From Bacillota bacterium (GTDB taxonomy: Bacteria > Bacillota > Clostridia > Lachnospirales > Lachnospiraceae): a stretch of 9,757 nucleotides of DNA. Where the stretch lies: the NCBI GenBank assembly GCA_023415655.1, contig JAEZKD010000138.1, forward strand, positions 1 through 9,757, read 5' to 3'. The position numbers and the translations under genes are program-made. Each line of letters begins with the position of its first letter. The first letter of the stretch is position 1. The notes under the pieces were generated by a model. It was not told the origin of the DNA, ran no database searches, and saw only the letters and a list, made by a program, of their open reading frames with translations. Positions 6,459-9,757 of this stretch are shown piece by piece.

Positions 6459-7634
6459 TTATTTCTGATAAACATATAGATCACATTTCTTACCTTGATA
6501 AACTACTTCTTTCTCATATTCCATTCCAAGCTTCGTTGCGAGTTTTTTTGATCGAGTATTATTAGAATCAATCACCGCAACAATACGGTGTTCACCAAGT
6601 CGATTAATAGCATATTCCATAGCGGCACGTGCACTTTCATAGCCCAATCCTCTTCTAGTAAAGTCAGTATCAATCAAATAACTGAGTTCAAGTTCCGTTT
6701 TGTGATCAATTTCATTGTATTGTACCCCACACCGGCCAATCAAACGATTGCTCTCTTGTTCAAAAACTCCCCAGTAACCACAGTGATAAAAATGATAAAC
6801 GTGATCGATGTAAGCCTCAAGCTTACGTTGCTCGGTTTCAAAGTCTAAAAGTCCGTGTACATAGGAGATGATCTCTGGTTGTTGATAAATATCAAATAAT
6901 GGTTTCATATCATCAGGAGTGAGCTCACGTAATATTACATGTTCGCAGGTTGCAATTGTAACCGGTTCATGATGAGCGTGCTGGTAAACTTCATTGATAA
7001 AAGCTGTATTAATTTCTTCAAAACCTTCTACGATGATATCTGCTTTACTTAAGTCTTGGTTACCTGAGTGTGGATTATAGAAACCAATACAAGTCATATT
7101 TGCTGCTTTGGCTGCTGCGATACCATGGGTAGAGTCCTCGATGACCAAACATTCCAAAGGGCTTACATCTAAACTGTCTGCTGCTTTTAGAAATATATCG
7201 GGAGCTGGCTTACTATGTTTTAAATCCATACCAGAGATGTATTGGTCAAAGTAATCACTTAAACCAAGAGTCTTTACCGTTTCATGAATGGCTTCCATTG
7301 GAGAGGAGGAAGCGATTGCTAACTTGACATGATTTGCAGATAGATCCATAATTAGTTCTTTTACATAAGGGACAGGAGGATATCCTATTTCTTTTTCATA
7401 TTGACGTTTTTTATTGTTTTTTGCTTCTAATAAGGTATCTACCGATTGTTGTAACTGGAATTTTTTTATTAATAATTCTACGAGATACCGGTCCGTGCGT
7501 CCGATGAATTGATTTAAATAATCTTCTGTTAGATCTAGACCAAACTGTTTCATAGAATCCTGGAACGCCTTTGTGTGTAAAGGCTCACTATCGATGATAA
7601 CTCCATCCATATCAAAAAGAACGGCTTTCAACAT
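6459..7634 (-). CDS. HAD-superfamily phosphatase / GNAT N-acetyltransferase fusion protein
   Basis: A 391-residue two-domain protein. Residues 1 to about 215 are a HAD hydrolase of the beta-phosphoglucomutase-like group: motif I DMDGVIIDSEP (nucleophile Asp8, Asp10), motif II Ser in ASSSP (108-112), motif III Lys142 in SKPAPD, and motif IV Glu166-Asp167 in IEDSTHG. A helical cap lies between about residues 15 and 85. Residues about 228-391 are a RimJ-type GNAT acetyltransferase: ILRELTPDD at the start, the acetyl-CoA-binding stretch RRGLGYESA (327-335) and SNNTRSKKLATKLGME (357-372) near the end. All HAD catalytic residues are present, so it should act on a phosphorylated small molecule, while the GNAT half would acetylate an amine; the substrates are unknown. 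AGGAGG (7645-7650, minus strand) lies ten bases before the ATG. It is monocistronic, between a divergent tautomerase gene and a shared terminator. Confidence 0.92.
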   Translation of the reverse strand: MLKAVLFDMDGVIIDSEPLHTKAFQDSMKQFGLDLTEDYLNQFIGRTDRYLVELLIKKFQLQQSVDTLLEAKNNKKRQYEKEIGYPPVPYVKELIMDLSANHVKLAIASSSPMEAIHETVKTLGLSDYFDQYISGMDLKHSKPAPDIFLKAADSLDVSPLECLVIEDSTHGIAAAKAANMTCIGFYNPHSGNQDLSKADIIVEGFEEINTAFINEVYQHAHHEPVTIATCEHVILRELTPDDMKPLFDIYQQPEIISYVHGLLDFETEQRKLEAYIDHVYHFYHCGYWGVFEQESNRLIGRCGVQYNEIDHKTELELSYLIDTDFTRRGLGYESARAAMEYAINRLGEHRIVAVIDSNNTRSKKLATKLGMEYEKEVVYQGKKCDLYVYQK

Positions 7635-7754
7635 AGGTGAGATTCCTCCTTAATAAGTATCATATTTTGTTATAAAACGTTTCTGAATAATGCCTTGGTT
7701 TCAATCTTTAAGGTATCGTGTATTAGACATTAAAAGATTGTAAATCTGTTTTTT

Positions 7755-7783
7755 ATCATAGCACCTTGCCCATCAATATTCAA
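7755..7783 (-). promoter_or_regulatory. Probable promoter of the HAD/GNAT fusion gene
   Basis: Read on the minus strand: TTGAAT (7783-7778), a 17-base spacer ending in TGC, then TATGAT (7760-7755), an extended -10. Transcription would start near 7748 and give a leader of about 113 bases. Confidence 0.6.
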
Positions 7784-7811
7784 TCAGAGAAATGTATAGC
7801 GCAGGAAAAGG

Positions 7812-7856
7812 ATTCGAGATAAGAGCTAATACGACCTAATATCTCGAATATTTTTT
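7812..7856 (+). terminator. Orphan terminator-like hairpin in the divergent intergenic region
   Basis: ATTCGAGATA (7812-7821) pairs perfectly with TATCTCGAAT (7840-7849), with an 18-base loop, followed by A and TTTTTT (7851-7856). On the plus strand this is a good intrinsic terminator, yet the nearest plus-strand gene upstream ends at 6371. It could end an unannotated short transcript, stop antisense transcription, or be an operator-like inverted repeat between two divergent promoters. The rest of the 7635-7958 gap holds the two promoters listed and nothing else I can support. Confidence 0.6.
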
Positions 7857-7895
7857 GTTAAATGGAGCAAAATCTGATTCAGCAGGCAAGATTTA

Positions 7896-7924
7896 TGGAA
7901 AGTAAGGATAAGATTTGATATAAT
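7896..7924 (+). promoter_or_regulatory. Probable promoter of the tautomerase gene
   Basis: TATAAT (7919-7924) is consensus; TGGAAA (7896-7901) lies exactly 17 bases upstream and matches four of six -35 positions. The predicted leader is about 28 bases and contains the ribosome-binding site. Confidence 0.7.
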
Positions 7925-7946
7925 ATAGAAATGTTGAAATCTTGAA

Positions 7947-7951
7947 AGGAG
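7947..7951 (+). promoter_or_regulatory. Ribosome-binding site that fixes the tautomerase start
   Basis: AGGAG lies seven bases before the ATG at 7959 but only one base before the in-frame TTG at 7953. This excludes the TTG and places Pro directly after the initiator Met, as the tautomerase mechanism needs. Confidence 0.85.
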
Positions 7952-7958
7952 ATTGAGT

Positions 7959-8303
7959 ATGCCATTTATTAATTCAAAAGTTACAGTTAAGCTGACAAAG
8001 GAGAAGGAGGAAATCATCAAATCTCGTTTGGGAAAAGCAATTGAACTGATACCAGGGAAGAGTGAAGCTTGGCTTATGGTAGGATTTGAGGACGAATATT
8101 CTCTATACTTTAAAGGGAAAGCATCGGATAAGATTGCATTTATTGAAGTGAAAATCTTTGGGAAAGCAGATAGCCAGTCCTATGAAAATCTGACCAAAGC
8201 TATCTGCACAATCTATGAGGAAGAGTTAGAGATTCCTAGTGACAAGATTTATATCACCTATGAAGAGGTTAAAACTTGGGGATACAGTGGTTTTAATTTC
8301 TAA
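7959..8303 (+). CDS. MIF-like tautomerase (phenylpyruvate/macrophage migration inhibitory factor family)
   Basis: A 114-residue cytosolic protein of the tautomerase superfamily, close in length to human MIF (115). It begins Met-Pro, so after Met removal Pro1 becomes the catalytic base, as in all members. Numbered from that Pro, Lys33 in GKSEAWLMV corresponds to MIF Lys32, FGKADSQSY (about 65-73 region) matches the IGKIGGAQNRSY block, and DKIYITYEEV matches DRVYINYYDM, keeping the active-site Tyr but with Thr where human MIF has Asn97. The C-terminus WGYSGFNF resembles the MIF end. The CxxC of vertebrate MIF is missing. Family members form trimers and interconvert keto and enol forms of phenylpyruvate-like substrates; the physiological role in bacteria is mostly unknown. 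No signal peptide is present. It has its own promoter. Its stop codon overlaps that of the convergent membrane-protein gene. Confidence 0.92.
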   Translation: MPFINSKVTVKLTKEKEEIIKSRLGKAIELIPGKSEAWLMVGFEDEYSLYFKGKASDKIAFIEVKIFGKADSQSYENLTKAICTIYEEELEIPSDKIYITYEEVKTWGYSGFNF

Positions 8304-8701
8304 AGTTCTCGATTGACAAGCTTTTCGAAGAAAAGACCAGCAAGCATCCAGGCTGGAAAATAATCAATGCGAATGACACCTTTGTAATTTAACTTGGCTT
8401 TACTATAATCCCATGGACAACATTGATGTCTTTTTAATATAGTACCTGTGATAAATTCAGTTGCTAGAATACCACTGCCATAGATGAAGCCACGTACAAA
8501 GGTGCAACGATTTTTGAGTTTAGTACTGACTGGACCAATCACAGCAGCCATACCATAGATTGGGAACATCCATATGGAAGTCCTACAAGGAAGTTCTTTA
8601 TCCGTATGTTTTCGTATGGATGTCATGCCAGTCCAAAAACATTCCATGCACCAACCAGAGAGGCCGCATAATAAGAAGTTAGTAGTAAAATTCTTTTTCA
8701 A
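8300..8701 (-). CDS. Small four-helix membrane protein, 'putative ABC transporter permease' (CmpB-like) family
   Basis: A 133-residue integral membrane protein of a Firmicute family usually labelled putative ABC transporter permease (PF06541-like); that label is weak and no transport function is shown. Hydrophobic segments, counted from the start used here, lie at about 5-26 (NFLLCGLSGWCMECFW), 41-61, 67-88 and 114-129. Conserved-looking stretches are GWCMEC, FPIYGM, CPWDYS (about 94-99) and IDYFPAWMLAGLFFE. I chose a TTG start at 8701 because AGGAG (8709-8713, minus strand) is seven bases ahead. The longer reading from TTG at 8782 has no such site, and its first codons overlap a good promoter. 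Its 3' end shares bases with the tautomerase stop, so no terminator fits between the two genes. Confidence 0.82.
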   Translation of the reverse strand: MKKNFTTNFLLCGLSGWCMECFWTGMTSIRKHTDKELPCRTSIWMFPIYGMAAVIGPVSTKLKNRCTFVRGFIYGSGILATEFITGTILKRHQCCPWDYSKAKLNYKGVIRIDYFPAWMLAGLFFEKLVNREL

Positions 8702-8708
8702 GTGAAAG

Positions 8709-8713
8709 CTCCT
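8709..8713 (-). promoter_or_regulatory. Ribosome-binding site that fixes the TTG start of the membrane protein
   Basis: Minus-strand AGGAG, seven bases before TTG 8701. No comparable site exists before the upstream in-frame TTG (8782) or ATG (8773). Confidence 0.75.
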
Positions 8714-8753
8714 ATCTGCCGGTTCATCTGCCGACGTGATTGAACGTATTAAT

Positions 8754-8782
8754 GGTATACTTAGTATTGGCATAATAGTCAA
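8754..8782 (-). promoter_or_regulatory. Promoter of the small membrane protein gene
   Basis: Minus strand: TTGACT (8782-8777), 17 bases, TATACC (8759-8754). Predicted transcription starts near 8747, about 45 bases before the TTG start at 8701, and downstream of the longer reading's first codons. Confidence 0.7.
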
Positions 8783-8878
8783 AGGTATGCAATGAATCGT
8801 TTTCCAAAATGGGAAAGGGATTACACCAGATTGATAGAATCATTAGAAGAAAACGTTAATAATAAAGGAGGAAAATAA

Positions 8879-9364
8879 ATGGAAATTGAAAAGAAATATC
8901 GAATACTAGAGTTACCAGACAATCTGGAACAGTATGAAAAAAGGGTGATAATGCAGGGCTATTTATGTAAAGGACCTATTGTACGAATACGAAAAAGTAA
9001 CAATAATTATATCCTAACTTATAAAAACAAAAAAGGAATTGATCAAAGATATGCGGTTCAGAGCCAGGAGATAGAAATGGAGCTTACAGAGGAAGCCTTT
9101 TTACATTTGATGACGAAAGTAGATGACTATCTCATCGAAAAAACTAGATATTTAATTCCATACCAAGATAAGTACACAATAGAGCTTGATATTTTTCAAG
9201 GTCGTTTAAGTGGACTATGCTTTGCAGAGGTCGAATTTCAAACAGAAGAGGAAGCAAAGGATTTTGTTAAACCAAGTTGGTTTGGAGAAGATGTCTCTTT
9301 TGATAAACGCTTTCACAATTCTTATCTTTCTAAGGTGAATGCATATGAAGAGTTAGAATTGTAG
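8879..9364 (+). CDS. CYTH-domain / triphosphate tunnel metalloenzyme family protein
   Basis: A 161-residue CYTH protein. The family forms an eight-stranded tunnel that binds triphosphate groups with divalent metal; bacterial single-domain members are often inorganic triphosphatases. The signature ExExK is at the very N-terminus (Glu2, Glu4, Lys6 in MEIEKKY). Further charged tunnel residues are Arg36 and Arg38 in VRIRK, Lys49 in LTYKNKK, Glu65 and Glu67 in QEIEMEL, Lys88 and Arg90 in IEKTRY, Glu102 and Asp104 in IELDIF, and Glu117 and Glu119 in AEVEF. All positions expected for metal and phosphate binding seem present, so activity is likely. AGGAGG (8866-8871) lies seven bases before the ATG. 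I see no convincing promoter in the 96 bases upstream (8783-8878), only a small TTTCC-N6-GGAAA inverted repeat near 8802-8817. It lies just before the rRNA operon promoters. Confidence 0.92.
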   Translation: MEIEKKYRILELPDNLEQYEKRVIMQGYLCKGPIVRIRKSNNNYILTYKNKKGIDQRYAVQSQEIEMELTEEAFLHLMTKVDDYLIEKTRYLIPYQDKYTIELDIFQGRLSGLCFAEVEFQTEEEAKDFVKPSWFGEDVSFDKRFHNSYLSKVNAYEELEL

Positions 9365-9388
9365 TTGATTAAAAGTTTTATGTAAGGG

Positions 9389-9417
9389 TTGACAAGTTTA
9401 GTTTTCAACGTTAGAAT
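9389..9417 (+). promoter_or_regulatory. rRNA operon promoter P1
   Basis: TTGACA (9389-9394), 17 bases, TAGAAT (9412-9417). Its -35 is consensus; the sequence after the -10 (AGTCAAGC) resembles that of P2. Confidence 0.85.
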
Positions 9418-9475
9418 AGTCAAGCTGCTTTATAAATTAACATGAGTAAAGTAAAGAAATTAGTTATTTTTATGG

Positions 9476-9504
9476 TTGACAAGGTTAAAATTGTGTGCTA
9501 GAAT
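9476..9504 (+). promoter_or_regulatory. rRNA operon promoter P2
   Basis: TTGACA (9476-9481), 17 bases, TAGAAT (9499-9504), followed by AAGCAAGC. It looks like a diverged copy of P1, 87 bases downstream. Confidence 0.87.
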
Positions 9505-9564
9505 AAGCAAGCAATCGAAATTGTTTGAAAAGAATAAATAATTCGAAAAACTTTGAAAAAAGTA

Positions 9565-9593
9565 TTGACAATAAAAATGATGCATGATATACT
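9565..9593 (+). promoter_or_regulatory. rRNA operon promoter P3
   Basis: TTGACA (9565-9570), 17 bases, TATACT (9588-9593), 89 bases after P2. It is the promoter closest to the rRNA leader; transcription should start near 9600. Confidence 0.88.
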
Positions 9594-9757
9594 AACTGAG
9601 ATGCTTCGGTAAGAAGCAATGCAGTCAAGAACTTTGAAAACTGAACAGTGAAACAACCTTGAAATTCGTTGAGTTTCAAACAAATGCAAATTTGATTGAA
9701 ACAAAAATAAATAGAACAGTGTAAGGTCGAAAGATCGGACACAACCCTATAACAGTA
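9594..9757 (+). other. 5' leader of an rRNA operon (16S gene beyond the window)
   Basis: The 393-base gene-free end of the window (9365-9757) holds the three promoters and this leader. After boxA there is a hairpin of GTTTCAAACAAA (9673-9684) with TTTGATTGAAAC (9691-9702, one mismatch), and a second one with GTGT (9719-9722)/ACAC (9739-9742) around GGTC-GAAA-GATC (9725-9736), closed by a GNRA tetraloop. No 16S sequence (GTTTGATCCTGGCTCAG) is present, so the mature gene must start to the right of 9757. The reading as an rrn leader is inferred from the promoters and boxA. Confidence 0.8.
9602..9647 (+). promoter_or_regulatory. rRNA leader antitermination region: boxB-like hairpin and boxA-like sequence
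   Basis: TGCTTC (9602-9607) and GAAGCA (9613-9618) form a 6-bp hairpin with a 5-base loop. Ten bases later comes AGAACTTTGAAAACTGAACA (9628-9647), which matches the conserved boxA-type element (TTCTTTGAAAACTGAA-like) seen in Firmicute 16S leaders and 16S-23S spacers, where Nus factors bind. This order, boxB then boxA, identifies the region as an rRNA operon leader. Confidence 0.75.

Noticed and set aside
6380..6565. Plus-strand 61-codon frame across the shared terminator
   Set aside because: It spans the bidirectional terminator and the 3' end of the HAD/GNAT gene; no ribosome-binding site.
7826..8020. Minus-strand 64-codon frame over the tautomerase promoter
   Set aside because: Overlaps the promoter, ribosome-binding site and start of the tautomerase gene and resembles no protein.
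9485..9742. Minus-strand frames (85 and 68 codons) in the rRNA leader
   Set aside because: The region is explained by plus-strand rRNA promoters, boxA and hairpins; the frames have no ribosome-binding sites and look like translated AT-rich sequence.
1..9757. CRISPR array, tRNA gene, insertion sequence or prophage
   Set aside because: I saw no spaced direct repeats, cloverleaf, transposase or inverted-repeat ends; the genes look like ordinary chromosome.

Overview
The window looks like chromosomal DNA of a low-GC, anaerobic Firmicute, most likely a clostridial Lachnospiraceae relative. This rests on AT-rich codon use, strong AGGAGG ribosome-binding sites, TTG starts, radical-SAM repair genes, and a ribosomal RNA promoter/leader region of Firmicute type at the right edge. 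The species call is an inference; no 16S sequence lies inside the window.

Left part (1-2046): the end of a peptide ABC-transporter operon. It holds an OppD/DppD ATPase, cut by the window edge, and an overlapping OppF/DppF ATPase, closed by a clear intrinsic terminator. Next comes a short monocistronic gene for an acidic, tail-anchored membrane protein of unknown function (2133-2618), with its own terminator.

Centre (2694-5944): the most interesting region. A near-consensus sigma-A promoter (TTGAAA-17-TATAAT) is followed directly by a perfect GAAC-N4-GTTC palindrome, the Gram-positive LexA (SOS) box. It drives three tightly spaced genes: a SplB-related radical-SAM protein with a C-terminal helix-hairpin-helix, its usual partner (DUF4130 / 'probable DNA metabolism protein'), and an AlkD-like DNA alkylation repair protein. 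The radical-SAM protein also carries the pentapeptide QLSLF, the canonical sliding-clamp binding motif, and an unusually long internal insertion. Together these suggest a DNA-damage-inducible, replication-associated repair cassette whose chemistry, to my knowledge, is undescribed.

Right-centre (6033-8878): a small Gly/Thr/Asn-repeat lipoprotein convergent with a HAD-phosphatase/GNAT-acetyltransferase fusion (shared bidirectional terminator); a MIF-like tautomerase; and a convergent four-helix membrane protein whose start is best moved to a TTG at 8701. The last two genes share bases of their stop codons.

Right end (8879-9757): a CYTH/triphosphate-tunnel protein, then about 390 bases without a gene. 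This stretch holds three evenly spaced strong promoters (all TTGACA with 17-base spacers), a boxB-like hairpin, a boxA-like antitermination sequence and further leader hairpins. It is almost certainly the promoter and leader of an rRNA operon whose 16S gene starts beyond the window.
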